A stretch of 64,000 nt of DNA from Ligustrum vulgare (lineage: Eukaryota > Streptophyta > Magnoliopsida > Lamiales > Oleaceae), in assembly GCA_963555705.1 (NCBI GenBank), contig OY743184.1, positions 26,312,639 through 26,376,638 of the forward strand. Reading direction: 5' to 3'. This document shows, piece by piece, positions 21,862-32,601 of this stretch. The position numbers and the translations under genes were made by a program. Each line of letters opens with the position of its first letter. Positions within the stretch are counted from its first letter, which is position 1. The notes under the pieces were generated by a model. The model did no database searches and was not told the DNA's origin. It was given only the letters and a program-made list of their open reading frames with translations.

Positions 21862-22085
21862 GTGTAGGTGTGAGGATTATTTTTGTGGAGTTGGGTCAGG
21901 CATGGAGAAATGGGACATGTTTCTTGGCAGGGCCGACCTTGATGGCTTTGCGAGGAGGGAGATTGATTGCATTCTCCTTTTTTTCTTGCATTTGCAACTG
22001 GGCTTTTGCAGCCATGGTGGTGTCTCACTCTCTTTGCTTTTGTTTTTTAGATCTGAGCCTAACACTTATAAGCTTTCCTAAACTT
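21862..22085 (+). repeat. Dispersed repeat, copy 1
   Basis: Shares a co-linear series of words with 23290-23500: GTGAGGATTATTTT, GGGAGATT, TTGCAACT(T)GG, CTTTTG(A/C)AGCCATGG, and ATCTGAGCCTAACACTT. Identity by eye is moderate. The small ORFs here are not conserved between the copies, so it is not called as a gene. Confidence 0.55.
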
Positions 22086-22242
22086 GTTCCATTTCTTCCT
22101 CACCAAAATCCCAACTCGAGAATTATGCAAAAGAGAGATGGGGCATTTCTAAAGGTCGGTTGCCCTCTTCTTCTTCTTTTTGGCCAATGTTTCACAAAAT
22201 TAATCTATCAACCCTTCATTTTTTTTACAGCAGTTGTCAACT

Positions 22243-22408
22243 GAGCCTCTGCTTGGTAAACATGTTAAAAAAACATGTTTTTTAAAATCTCATTTCCCAA
22301 AACTACTTTTAATCACATATATTTTCTCTCTCCATTTTTCAATTACATATTTTATTTAGAAAACATAAAAAACATGTTTTTAAACACAAAAAGTTTAACA
22401 AATGGAGC
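22243..22408. mobile_element. Short MITE, 166-bp family, copy 2
   Basis: Equal in length to the copy at 15216-15381 and alignable to its complement along the whole element: GCTTGGTAAACATG at one end, GTTTAACAAATGGAGC at the other, with AACATGTTTTTTAAAA and AACATGTTTTTAAACACA near the ends. Non-autonomous. Confidence 0.55.
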
Positions 22409-22529
22409 TTGAATAATTTCTCAACATGTTTGTGCTTTCCGGAAAAAAGAGTAGCTTATAAGTAAAGTGTGTTTGTGGTATTTGCTCATAAGCCATGTAT
22501 AGAACAATTAATAGCCAAATGTTATTCCT

Positions 22530-22800
22530 CATGGAGTGATCGAGTTGATGGAGTAGATGAGCGTGGAGACTTTTGGTAACGAGTTCAATTCTCCTTCCGA
22601 ACACTTTCTCGGTCGTTACCCCTTATGCGGTGGTCAAGTTGGTGGAGTAGGTGAGCATGAATGCCTTTGGTCAAGAGTTCGATTCTCCCTACCAACACAT
22701 TCTCAGTTGAGCCTATTGTACAGTGCTTGCCTAGTGCAGTTTACCGGCGTGGTTTGCAGGCCTTTGGTCACGAATTCGATTCTTCCTACCAACACTTATG
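22530..22800 (+). repeat. Composite tRNA-derived SINE with repeated heads
   Basis: A tRNA-like head (A-box-like TGGTCAAGTTGGTGG at 22631-22645; B-box GAGTTCGATTC at 22675-22685) is preceded by a diverged head (22533-22600, B-box-like GAGTTCAATTC). It is followed by a body with GCCTAGTGCAGTTTACC and GTGGTTTGCAGGC, phrases I associate with Au-type plant SINEs, then a third B-box-like GAATTCGATTC near 22773. The spacing suggests tandem or nested copies. Confidence 0.6.
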
Positions 22801-23289
22801 CATAGAGCTATTGAAGGGGACAAGAGGCTAAGGGTTTTCTTCCTTGGTTTTACACTAAATATTGGCAACAACTTATTGTGAAGGAAATGGCAGAATGGAG
22901 ACATGATCATCACCCCCTTGCCACCAATTTATCTTGGGTTGCAATTATTTCACCTCAACTTCTTAATCACCAAAATTGGAAGGTAGTATCAGACTTATTT
23001 TTGTAAAAACGTGCTTCAAACCTATTGGGCTTGCCTTCATTCATCCTGCATAAATTGAGGTCTTTGTTGAGTAGCAACTATGATTTCCATCAAAAGTCCC
23101 AATTGAGAATGAAGCGAAACACATAGATGGAAATTTTTAATGGCTTGTTGACCATCTCTTTTTGCCAAGGATTTCGCCATTTACAAAAAAAAAAAAAAAA
23201 AAACAGCTCTATTATGCTTCAAGCATTTGTAACTATTCTTTATGTATTACTATGTTTGCACACGTAATTGCATTGAACTTTAATTTAGT
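22801..23289. other. Gene-free stretch
   Basis: No coding pattern or repeat of note apart from an A-run of about 18 at 23185-23203. Confidence 0.4.
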
Positions 23290-23500
23290 TACTAACAGGC
23301 CGTGAGGATTATTTTCTTTTGGGTTGAGTCTGGCTTGGGAAATGAGACCCATATCTTTGCAGGGCGAAAGGCTTTGCAGGGAGGGAGATTAACAGTGATC
23401 TCTCTTTCTTTTTGCAACTTGGCTTTTGAAGCCATGGCGGTGTTGTTCTATATGCTTGTACTATCATATCTGAGCCTAACACTTCTAAAACTTGCTTATT
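23290..23500 (+). repeat. Dispersed repeat, copy 2
   Basis: Diverged second copy of 21862-22085, in the same orientation about 1.4 kb away. A shorter related phrase (AGTTGGGTTGTGCATGGAGAAA ... TCTTGGTAGG) occurs at 26233-26283. Confidence 0.5.
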
Positions 23501-23809
23501 TTAGAGTTAAAGTTTGAATCCTCACCAAACTTCGGGTCGCGTCTTAAACACCTCACCGAACTATACAAAGTCACTTTCCATCCAACACCCACACAACTTC
23601 TTATTAGAACACTAGATGGAATTGTACATGTGTCTAACGAAACTGCCACATGGCATGTACATTTCCTTCTATTCATCCAAACTGGAAAAAATGCCTATTT
23701 CCCCAAAACAATAAACATGTCTTCTTCCCCAAATAATGAAAATTGAACAAGACTTCTTCTCCCCCATTAATCTATGCATGTTGTTTCTCTCAATCCCTAC
23801 AATAACAAC

Positions 23810-24725
23810 TCCAAATCCTCAAAATCTTGAACCCAAACCTACCTTCTCCTTCATCTACGCTACTTCCCTATGCTATGGACTACACAATGCCACCACTAAC
23901 AGGTAATTTTTGAAGAGCCCTTCATTCTAGAATTGAGAGGAAGATGATGTCGAGCAACAGAGACACGCATCGGTGTTATAGACCTATAATTCTTTAGAGA
24001 CAACCTTTGTGCCCCAACTGTGATGGTGGTTCCATTCAGGAGCATTGATGCGAACCTCTTTGTTGTTTGAACAAAAAATTCCTACAACAATTTAGAATCA
24101 ACCCAAGGAAGCTAAAATGGTAAAATAGTTGATGAATCTTGACCTAAGTTTATCCTAACCAAAATTATAAGGAAAAATAACTCCAGACCAATGGAGAGAA
24201 TGAAATAAATTCCAAGATGTTTTTGGAATCAACAACTACACAAGAACAATATTCTCAAATAGAAGTTGAAGAAATTTCAATAAAAGTTACAAGTTAAGAA
24301 ATGATTTTTTACCTCTCAAATGCTCTAAAGAGCCTTCAAAATAACAAGCCATCCAAGTTATGAACTAGGGTTTTGAGAGATTTCTATTTATAGTACAAAT
24401 GAAAGAAAATAAAATAAGAGAATCAAACTTAATTAAAATTCACGAAATCTGGGCTCGATAGCAACCATTTGATCGCATGGAGATTTCCAAAAGTCCCTGT
24501 CTCTCTCGCTCGCATGATCATGCACGTGTTCTTCCCCTACTATGATTCTCATCAAGCATTTTGGTGATGTTGAGTACGACTACTAATAAGCACGATCAAA
24601 GGCCAAGATTTATGGAAGTTCTGTCAAAATTCTTCAAAAAAATTTGACTATTAGAAGCAACATGGATGATAGCAGAGGAAGATCTGGAGGGGTCTTGGAA
24701 TTATGCTAGACAATAGGGTAAATTG
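23810..24725 (+). repeat. Left arm of a large inverted repeat, holding a solo LTR
   Basis: Matches the complement of 25795-26203. Shared phrases include CTTCATCTACGCTA, CTATGCTA(T/A)GGACTACACAA, GAAGAGCCCTTCATTC, GTGCCCCAACTGTGATGG, and, after the inserted LTR, TGATGTTGAGTAC(G/A)AC and CAAGATTTATGGAAG. Loop about 1.07 kb. A transcript would fold into a long hairpin. Origin not recognised. Confidence 0.72.
24046..24554. mobile_element. Solo LTR, TG...CA, 5-bp TSD
   Basis: 509 bp starting TGATGCG and ending CTCATCA, flanked by AGCAT at 24041-24045 and 24555-24559. It interrupts the left arm of the inverted repeat; the uninterrupted right arm (GGAGCATTCTAGTGATG on the complement) shows the empty site. 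That comparison makes the boundaries strong. No coding sequence; family not recognised. Confidence 0.8.
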
Positions 24726-25794
24726 GATTTGTTCCATCAAGCTGCAATGTAAGGACTTCAAGCTTACAAGAAACAACGAAAGAAAATTTCTGGTTCATTC
24801 CCACTCCTGGACTGCGAAATAATGCTGCAATTGAAACTGGACCAGTGCACTCAATTTTAGAAAACATTGTCAGTGCCATGGTGGAGGAGTTGCAGGAACT
24901 TGATGTGAGGAGGTACTAGGCAGCGACAGCAAGAGATACGAGGCCCGTGCTAGACAGCAAAGCAACATACATTTGCATAATAGAGACTAGTAGTTTTGTA
25001 GGTTTTTAGAATGATGAATTTTGGCTGATCTGAAGTTTGTTTTTTGAACCAGTCTATTGCTATTTTTTTGTTGGAAGCATTGATTACACATTTTTAATTG
25101 GTAAATGTATTTTGAAATATTGGAGGGTGAATGTTTTGAACCATTGTAGTAATGCTATTATTTTGAAATATAAAAGAGCAATTTACTGCCCGATGTTGAT
25201 TTTGAATGCTATATATATCAGTTATTTTGCATAAAGACTCCACTTATGCTAATTTTGTAATAGAAGTCAGATTTTGAATGCTATAATATTAATTCTTTTG
25301 CATAAAGACTCTACCTGTAGCTGTTGCTTCTAAATTGAAGCCCCCAACAGCCATAGCTATTGTCTCTAACTGAAAGCACTTGCTACAGGTGCCTCTAAAT
25401 TGAGGCACCTGCATCTGGTGCCTCAATTTATAGGTAACATCATCTGGTGCCTTAATTTAGAAGCAATATCATCTGGTGCCAATTTGAAGCACTGGCATTT
25501 GATGCCAACATCTGAGGCACCTCCATCTGGTGCAAGACAGTTACAAAAAATATATCTATATAACATAGGAATTGTCAAAAGAAACTTGGGAATTATGGAG
25601 ACTTTACAGAATGACACATTGTCCAGAAATGCTTACAAATTACCCAACATCCTAATAACAATTTCAAATTTTTTACGAACAAACTATAATCAAACAATGA
25701 CAAACAATCTGACATACTACTGCTACTTTACAATCCTTTAAGGCAACATCTTGTTAACATACTTATACCCTGTTTGAAAATTACAGCACCAAGT
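24726..25794. other. Loop of the inverted repeat with local tandem repeats
   Basis: Contains an imperfect tandem duplication around TTGAATGCTATA...TTTTGCATAAAGACTC (25200-25232 and 25273-25308), and a cluster of CATCTGGTGCC / GAGGCACCTG words in both orientations at 25385-25535 that can form small hairpins. No gene seen. Confidence 0.5.
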
Positions 25795-26203
25795 AGTTAC
25801 CATTGTCTCGCCTAAATCCAAGACCCCCTTCAGATCTTCCTCTACCATCAACCATGTTGCTTTTAACAGTCATATATTGTCTGAGGAATTTTGACACATC
25901 TTCCATAAATCTTGGTCTTTGATCATGATTATTAATAGTTGTACTCAACATCACTAGAATGCTCCTGAACGAAACCTCCATCACAGTTGGGGCACAATGA
26001 TTGTCTCTAAGGAATTATGGTTTTCCTGCAACTGTATCATCGATGCGTGCTTCTGTTGATGGACATCTTCTTCCTCTACAATTCTGGAATGAAGGGCTCT
26101 TCAAAACTACTTGTTAGTTGTGGCGTTGTGTAGTCCTTAGCATAGGGCAATAGCGTAGATGAAGGATGAGGTAGGTTTAAGTTCATGATTTGGGATTTTG
26201 TTT
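25795..26203 (-). repeat. Right arm of the large inverted repeat
   Basis: Complement of the left arm without the LTR insertion. The minus-strand frame is partly open, but the left arm does not keep the frame, so coding is not supported. Confidence 0.72.
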
Positions 26204-27191
26204 CCTCTTCGTAGGTTGTGATGATAAATTTCTTAAGTTGGGTTGTGCATGGAGAAAATGCAACTCGTATCTTGGTAGGAAAACCTAGAGAGCAGCTATT
26301 GTGGGTATGGAATATCTGTGCATGGTATATTCCTCCATTGTTATTATATTTTACTTTCAATTTCTTTACGTTTTTCCTACCCCTCACCTTCACCATTTCC
26401 CCTCTTTTGGTGAATCCCCTCGATAAAGATGATCTACATTTGCAGAGGGCATTTAAAATTATTTGCCCAAACAATTGGTTTATTGGTGTTTTCTGTAATC
26501 TAACCTTTGTAGTTGTGATTTTTTTAATCAATCAATATTTATGTTATTTTGTACAATTTTTTTTTTTACTTTGTGGATCATTTTTTCAGTTCACAAGAAA
26601 GTTCATGTAAGCCATTCTTGCTTGAACTGCGTCCTGGCTAAGTTACCCTTAGGTGTTGGCTAAAGGATGGATCTTGTAATCGTCCATACATAATAAATTT
26701 TAGATCATGCTAGGGCTATTATGCACATTTATGGTAATCAAACATTCCCCAATAGTTGTTGATTTTACTAATATATGTAACTTGTCAAATTATTTTGGTC
26801 GATTTGAGTTGATAGTAGAATGAACTAGTTTAAATTAGTTGCTACGAAGAGTGGAAAATAATAATACAGTTGCAATTTTTCTGGTAGAGTAGAGCAAGTG
26901 TCAACTTATTTTGAAGGGTAAATCATTGGTAGGGGAGCATTCCGCCTTAGAAGGAAGCCCTGTGCGAGCAGTTGTGGACAAATTGGAAGTGAGAATGTTG
27001 GCTTGAGTGACTCAAACATTTAGCTATGGTCTACTAAGTTGGTAGCATTTCATATAATGAGAGGCATATAAGACGCTCTGAAGACATAGTTGTTTATAAC
27101 TAGATATTAGAAAAAGATTTGAATAGGTGTAAAGAAAAGAAAGAAAGAGGCAAGTCCTGCCATTTGGTTTTTAAATTTGTCACTCCATTGT
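26204..27191. other. Gene-free stretch
   Basis: AT-rich, with a phrase at 26233-26283 related to the dispersed repeat at 21862/23290. The open frames are low-complexity Phe/Leu-rich readings of T-rich DNA and are not genes. Confidence 0.4.
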
Positions 27192-27235
27192 TCCTTAGTA
27201 GCTCAGTGGTAGAGCGATTGGTTGTTAACCGATTT
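27192..27235 (+). pseudogene. Plastid-type trnN-GUU fragment (NUPT)
   Basis: The sequence TCCTTAGTAGCTCAGTGGTA and what follows, through the anticodon region GTTGTTAACCGATT, match the 5' two thirds of plastid tRNA-Asn(GUU) as I remember it, not the nuclear tRNA-Asn. Differences read as C-to-T or G-to-A, the usual decay of transferred organellar DNA. The T-arm and 3' end are missing: the match stops at about 27234. So it is a truncated nuclear copy and not a working tRNA gene. Confidence 0.72.
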
Positions 27236-27980
27236 CTTTTGGTAATAAAAAAAAATGTACCTAGCTAGTGAGATTTTTTTGTTTTGTTTTTAGTTTCACC
27301 TTTCACCAGTTGTACAATACTGAGTTGATGTGTGCATGTTTTTTGCATTTCATATCTGGCATGCCCATTGAATATCTTTGAAAGTGTTAATACATGAAAA
27401 TACCCAATTCAAAAGGTCCAAAAGCCTAATACAGAATTTTAGAGCCCAATACGGAAGCCTAGAATCATGGTGATGTTAAAGGATCTGGGCGATTGAGCAA
27501 TTGGGTAAGCTACACAATGTTTGAGCGTTGGAAGGTCTGTGCGATTGAACATGCGAGCATTTGAGCGACTGGAACATTGGACGAAATAAAAGTAAAGAGA
27601 CAACTCTCTAATCTAACCTACGATCATTTGGAATTATTCTAGGAGTTATTCTCAACGTGAGCAATTTAGAAAGTTGTGGGTGGTTAATACAACACCGAAA
27701 GTTGATAAAAATGTGAATGAATCTAGTTCGATAATCATGGAAAGTTACTAAAAGAGGTTTGGCCTTGACAAATCGTTTGATCCCTTTTTAATTGTTAGCA
27801 CAAGTAAAACAACACCGTGTGAAACAACTTGGCACAAGCAATGGGATTCTTGGTGTAAGAAAAGTTTGAAGAAACATGCCTTGTAAAAATTTAATATTTT
27901 ATACTCTGACTTGTTAATATGCAATAGTAGAAATAAGCCACGTTATGATATAGTATGGAAAAAAGTAAAATTTATATGAT
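27236..27980. other. Gene-free stretch
   Basis: Includes a segment with recurring GAGCGATTG / GCGATTGAGC words (27480-27575), which could be LTR-derived. No ORF with a recognisable motif. Confidence 0.35.
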
Positions 27981-27984
27981 ATAA

Positions 27985-28312
27985 GAATAATGGCTTTCAT
28001 ATTCTATAATAAATATATATACCGTATAAAAGTGTTGCAAAACTTCCTCACCAACATTTACTATGTTGGTATTCGGATCCCATATAACACCTGTATGTCC
28101 ATCTAGTTCTAAGAAGAAGCTATGAACCTTATGTAAGCGATTTGCAACCGCAATCATAGTTAGATTAATCTTGTCATAGTCCTCTTTCGTGAATATAGAA
28201 CATTGTAATGCCCTTGATTCATTTCTCGAAAAAGAATATTGATATTATTGTGTTCATTCTCCTTAGACCATGTCATTGGTTCCATAGTTTTACCACTGTG
28301 ACCACCCATGGT
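27985..28312 (-). pseudogene. Myb/SANT-like DNA-binding domain remnant
   Basis: On the minus strand a TMEPMTWSKENEH segment (about 28280-28240) begins a helical reading that shifts frame near 28165, then continues as AVANRLHKVHSF and GVIWDPNTNIVNVGEEVLQHF. A Trp-start helix followed by a GxxWDPxTNxV element is the layout of the Myb/SANT-like domain found in PIF/Harbinger-associated and L10-interacting MYB-type plant proteins. It is truncated and frameshifted. The assignment is from pattern memory. Confidence 0.4.
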
Positions 28313-29400
28313 CTATACTGAAGATAATTAATATATCAAGACATTGATAAATCCATGAACTAAACATGTAACCCTCAGTACAAAATAAAGAACGCGAGAG
28401 AGACAAATTATTTGAACTATCAAGGAACATTTAATATTGAGAAGCAAAGCAAAATCACTAGAGATAAAATTGGAGCACAATCAGATACAACCACAACACA
28501 AAACAAAAAGCCCTCCCAATATCATACTGATGTTACAAAACTTGATCTTATATGCAGCAATCAAGTTCTAAGTTGCAACTACCACCCAAATACACCACAT
28601 CACAGGGAAGTTTTGACAATACATAGATATATTAAGAAGTCATACTAAAAACAAATCTAGATGTATCTATACTTTTTCGAACTCTATTCAACTTCTTGGC
28701 AATATCAACAGAAACTGAAATCATGATTAAATAGCTCCTTCCATGTTCCAAGATAATAACCTACCAACAAAATTGTCATCAGCACATTGGGTTTGACATA
28801 AAAGGAAAAATGAATCAAATATAGGATAACATGACATGCCCAGAGTCGAGAATATAGGAACAGGAATATGTAACACCATCACCAGAAATGACTTAGGCCA
28901 TTTCTTTGATATGAGAATGTCACCAATAATAAAAAGAGTAAGCTAGCTTACAAAACAATGAGTTGTTTCACATAGTTAACAAAAGGTAGAAAAAATTCTT
29001 AAATGTTTACTAATACGAAAAGAAACAACAATTTTCATCAACGAACTACAAAAGCACAGCCGAGCGCAAAGTGAACAGCTAAAAAAAATCATCAAATCAA
29101 CGCAATGAGGAGAAGCAGAAAACTACATTTCCAATTTAGTCTAATGATCTAAATGTATAATAATAACCAACAAGAACATAATCAGTATTAATTCCCAATA
29201 ATTTTGGGTCAACCGCGCAAGTCCTCCACTACGTCCATTTCATTAATGCAAATAAGTCAAATAGAAGCAAGATTGGAGTTTCACATATAGCTCATGGTTT
29301 AGGGTCAGAAACCACATTTTAACTCGTACTATTCGTTCAACAAAGTATACAAAACAAAATTTATTACAAAGGAGGAAAATATGATATGAACCTAGAAGTT
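28313..29400. other. Gene-free stretch
   Basis: No repeats with clear ends and no coding pattern beyond a short chance ORF at 28412-28648. Confidence 0.35.
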
Positions 29401-29401
29401 A

Positions 29402-29912
29402 AGGCCGCTTTTGATTTGCAACATTTTCCATGGAAAAAAATTGATTTTCCCACTATTTTCAATTTTGGGTGTTTGATTTGCAGCATTTTCCAGGTAATTC
29501 CATTTTCAGGTTTAGAGTTCACATGATGCTTTTCCCTCTTTTTAAGGAAATCATTTTCCCATGTAAGTAGGAGGTTTTATTTTTCAGGTAAAATCTTGTA
29601 TCATTTTTGTCAGGTTTGATCCTTTTTATCATTGTTAATCGATTAGTTTTTTTCAAAAAATAACATTATTATTTTCAAGTACAAATGTGTTAAAAAATAT
29701 TTTTTTAATAAAATAGCAAAATTTTGCTTTATTTTTCATGAAAAATAATGTCAATCAAATAACATAAGTTGGAAAATTCCATACTTTTTCCATTTAGAAA
29801 ATTAAATCAATCAAACACAATAAATTTCAAATTCCTAGGAATTCAATTCTTTGGAATTCATTTTTTTTTCACCCAAATTCCACCATCGCTATCAAACACA
29901 ACCAAAGCTAAG
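29402..29912. mobile_element. hAT-like MITE, about 510 bp
   Basis: Ends AAGGCCGCTTTTGATTTGCA and, at the right, ATCAAACACAACCAAAGCTAAG are imperfect inverted repeats. An internal GTGTTTGATTTGCAGCATTTTCC near 29470 repeats the left end, and AATCAAACACAATAAA near 29810 echoes the right end, suggesting a nested or duplicated copy. Confidence 0.45.
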
Positions 29913-30255
29913 AGTCAAAATTCGTTCAAAGTTTAGTTCAAAATTACATTTGTCAAATGTTTTAGAATACAAAAGTAATTCAATGCCAATATGAGTAATA
30001 ACGAAACTATGGTTTATAAAATTTCAATGCACTTCAATTGGGTAAGAAACGATAGTATAAGGTTGTGATTAGCAACAGTAGCAGTAGGAAAATCAAATTC
30101 AACCTCCTGTGAAAAACGGATCGATCAGTTACGTAAAGAGAATGAAGGAAAAGGGAAAGGAGGTGAAGAAAGAAGAGACCTTTAGCTACAGGTAGGTTTA
30201 GGTTAAAGTGAATGCTTACCCAGAAAGGAGTAAAAAAGATTGTTTTGAATTGCAA
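29913..30255. other. Gene-free stretch
   Basis: No coding pattern; ends next to the tRNA-like sequence. Confidence 0.3.
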
Positions 30256-30325
30256 TGAAGGTGTGGGTCAAACTTGTGACATTTTGTAAACCTATATAAT
30301 GCTCACCCAGTTGAGCTACCAAATT
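30256..30325 (-). repeat. tRNA-like SINE head (degenerate)
   Basis: On the minus strand: GGTAGCTCAACTGGGTGAGCA (A-box region), about 30 bp later AAGTTTGACCC (B-box-like). This is the spacing of a tRNA-derived pol III promoter. No cloverleaf or 3' end is present, so a SINE head is more likely than a tRNA gene. Confidence 0.45.
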
Positions 30326-30569
30326 CTTAGAACTAGAAGGCATTTTTCACATTTTAAACCTTTGAGTATTTTCATTGAAAGCACCTAAAACAATGATTTC
30401 AGCATTTTGGGTTTTTCTTTGTAATTTTTTGTTTGTTTGTTTGTTTGTTTTTTTTTTTTTGGAAAACTCATTTTAAAAATGGACAAGTAAATGCGTTTTC
30501 GATGTTTTCAAAAACAAAAACGATCTGAGAACAACAAAGAAAATATGACCAAAAGTTTTGCCAAAAATA
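30326..30569. other. Gene-free, T-rich stretch
   Basis: Holds a (TTTG)n and poly(T) run at 30429-30460. Nothing else seen. Confidence 0.4.
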
Positions 30570-30735
30570 GGCCATTATTTGGTGGATATTAAAATTAGAT
30601 TTTTAGTATAATTTGATCAAAATTTATGAGATGTGTGATTGAAAGTTATGGATCCCAAAAAATATATAGTTAAAATTGATTGTTGACTTTTGAATAAGAA
30701 TAAAATCAAATTTACTTCGTACCAAACAGGGGCTG
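30570..30735. mobile_element. hAT-like MITE
   Basis: About 166 bp bounded by GGCCATTATTTGGTGG and ACCAAACAGGGGCT in inverted orientation; internal GTGTGATTGAAAGTTATGGATCCCA. Same general type as the other short elements in the window. Confidence 0.5.
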
Positions 30736-30886
30736 GATAAAAAATAATTATGTTCAATTCGCATTTACGTTTCGAGGTAACCCTTATTTACTCAGATTGT
30801 TAAAGCATCTACAATGCTACAATTTTCACATTGAAAATGTTTGCCACATCATTAAAAAAGACATTTTGCCATTATTTTTGAATCTG

Positions 30887-31060
30887 TTTGGTAAACAATA
30901 TAAACTTGTTTATAAACCAATTTATAAACTACACAATTTACCAAATTACTTTTTAGCTACACGCATTTTCTCTATCCAATTTTTAACTAATGTTTTTACC
31001 TCAAAATCATAAATAAACCAGTTTATAAACTAAATAGTGTTATCAAATACAAGCAATTAT
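30887..31060. mobile_element. hAT-like MITE
   Basis: CTGTTTGGTAAACAATATAAACTTG at the left and AAACCAGTTTATAAAC ... GTTATCAAATACAAG at the right. TTTATAAAC(C/T) words repeat inside. Non-coding. Confidence 0.45.
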
Positions 31061-31213
31061 CTTCAATGCTTTAAATTTTTGAGTCCATCATGATGACATG
31101 AGAACAATAAATGAAGAAAGTTTCAAGTTCATTTTCTACATCTCGAAAGAGTGTTTAACATGATGACCAAGCTATTTTGGTTAAATGCTATTTTTTTGTT
31201 TATTTTATTTGAA

Positions 31214-32068
31214 CTAGTAGTAAGCACGTGCGTTGCACGTCTTACGTATATGATGAATGTGATGAATAATATCTTCACAGAAGTAATATCATTTTTTGAA
31301 AGTTGTTGAGGTAATAAATTTCAATGTGAGAAGTAATCAGCCGAAAATAAAAATAAAAAAACTATGTAAATTTGAACAAAAAAATAGTAAGTAGCGTGTT
31401 CGAAAATTAATTTGGAAAAAATACCTATGACATGTTGTAGGTTTTGTTTAGTAATAAAGGATATTATTTCTTCAATGAATTTGCAAACGTATGTAAGAAT
31501 TTAGATATTATTAAATATGAAAATAGGTATTGAATAATAGGAAGTTACAAAACCATTCAAATTTCAATCATATTTTTATTTTTTTATCATTTGATTAATA
31601 ATTGAAAATTTGTAAGAAAAATTCAATAATGCAGATTTCTCAATAAATTTCACAAACTATTGATTGTTAAAATGTTTTGAATTGAGAAAAGATAATGTGA
31701 GAAAAAAGTTTACCATGACACACGCTTTATGCGATTTGAATGATCACAAAAATTATGAAAAAGCTTATTTACTACTCATTTTAGTCATTTTTCCCTTTAA
31801 TTTCAATAACTTCAAACACACATCTCCAACCCTTATAAAGAAAATTATTATAGAATATTTAAATGTATTGTATATTAATATTACGGACTAATAAAAGAAA
31901 ATATTGAGGATAATATTGACAAAAAACCTAACAATTTTAGAGCGTTATTGACAAAAGATTGACAAGTAAGTTTACAAAAAAATGAGATGACGAGATTGTA
32001 TATATTAATTTAGGAATTGATGTTGTGAGTAAAGTATAAAATTATGTCTCATATATATATATACACGA
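31214..32068 (-). mobile_element. Non-autonomous Helitron, both termini visible
   Basis: On the minus strand the element begins TCGTGTATATATATATATGA (5' end TC, complement of 32049-32068), and ends with a hairpin (ACGTGC-AAC-GCACGT, complement of about 31224-31239), a short spacer and CTAG at 31214-31217. The host bases are A before TC and T after CTAG, the A|T target that Helitrons require. 855 bp, no target duplication, no rep/helicase. The short ORFs inside do not look coding. Confidence 0.78.
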
Positions 32069-32377
32069 TCTTTTATTCAACTTCAAAGTATAAATAGCAT
32101 GACCCACCTAAGTGGATGCTAGAAAGAGCTTGGTGGAGAAGTCATCAACGACCCCACCAAAAATTGTACCGTTTCGCGTCAAATATTTGGACCGTCCACT
32201 ACCTAGGCTAGGAGTCAGGTCCGGTCAACCGTGTGCTAAAGTTTTTTTCACTTGTTTTGTGAAAGCATCTTTTTCTTGCAGTGCAATAAGCTCAAATTAT
32301 CCATTAGAAAAAGACACCTCAAATTGAGTTAAAAGAACACATATTCAAAAACATAAAAGAATATATGTTAAAATTTA
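32069..32377. other. Gene-free stretch
   Basis: No recognisable element; a short chance ORF at 32112-32327 lacks any motif. Confidence 0.35.
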
Positions 32378-32378
32378 G

Positions 32379-32601
32379 GCACCATTCGATAAAATTTAAT
32401 TTAGTAAATTAATTGACTAAAAATAAAAGAGACAACAAATTTAATTTACACAATTTTCTAAATTACTTTTTAACCATCCACATTTTCTCTCTCCAATTAC
32501 ACAATTTTTCAAACTAATTTTTAACCCCACATCTTACCTACAAAATACAAATAAATCCAACACAATTTAATTTTTCAACAATGTCTACCAAATAGGGCCT
32601 T
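32379..32601. mobile_element. hAT-like MITE
   Basis: AGGCACCATTCGATAAAATTTAATTTAG against ACCAAATAGGGCCT at the right, imperfect inverted repeats. Interior has paired AATTACACAATTTT words. Non-coding. A similar fragment starts GTTGTTTGGTAATGTGAG at about 32751; the remaining AT-rich DNA to 33209 shows no gene. Confidence 0.48.

Noticed and set aside
21741..22244. 167-codon plus-strand ORF as a gene
   Set aside because: It spans a MITE edge and a dispersed repeat, is not conserved in the second copy of the repeat, and its composition is that of T-rich DNA.
26076..26610. Overlapping ORFs of 130-151 codons on opposite strands
   Set aside because: One reads the inverted-repeat arm, whose partner arm does not keep the frame; the other is a Phe-rich reading of T-rich DNA.
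27192..27265. A functional nuclear tRNA-Asn gene
   Set aside because: The T-arm and acceptor 3' strand are missing, and the sequence is closer to the plastid than the nuclear tRNA.
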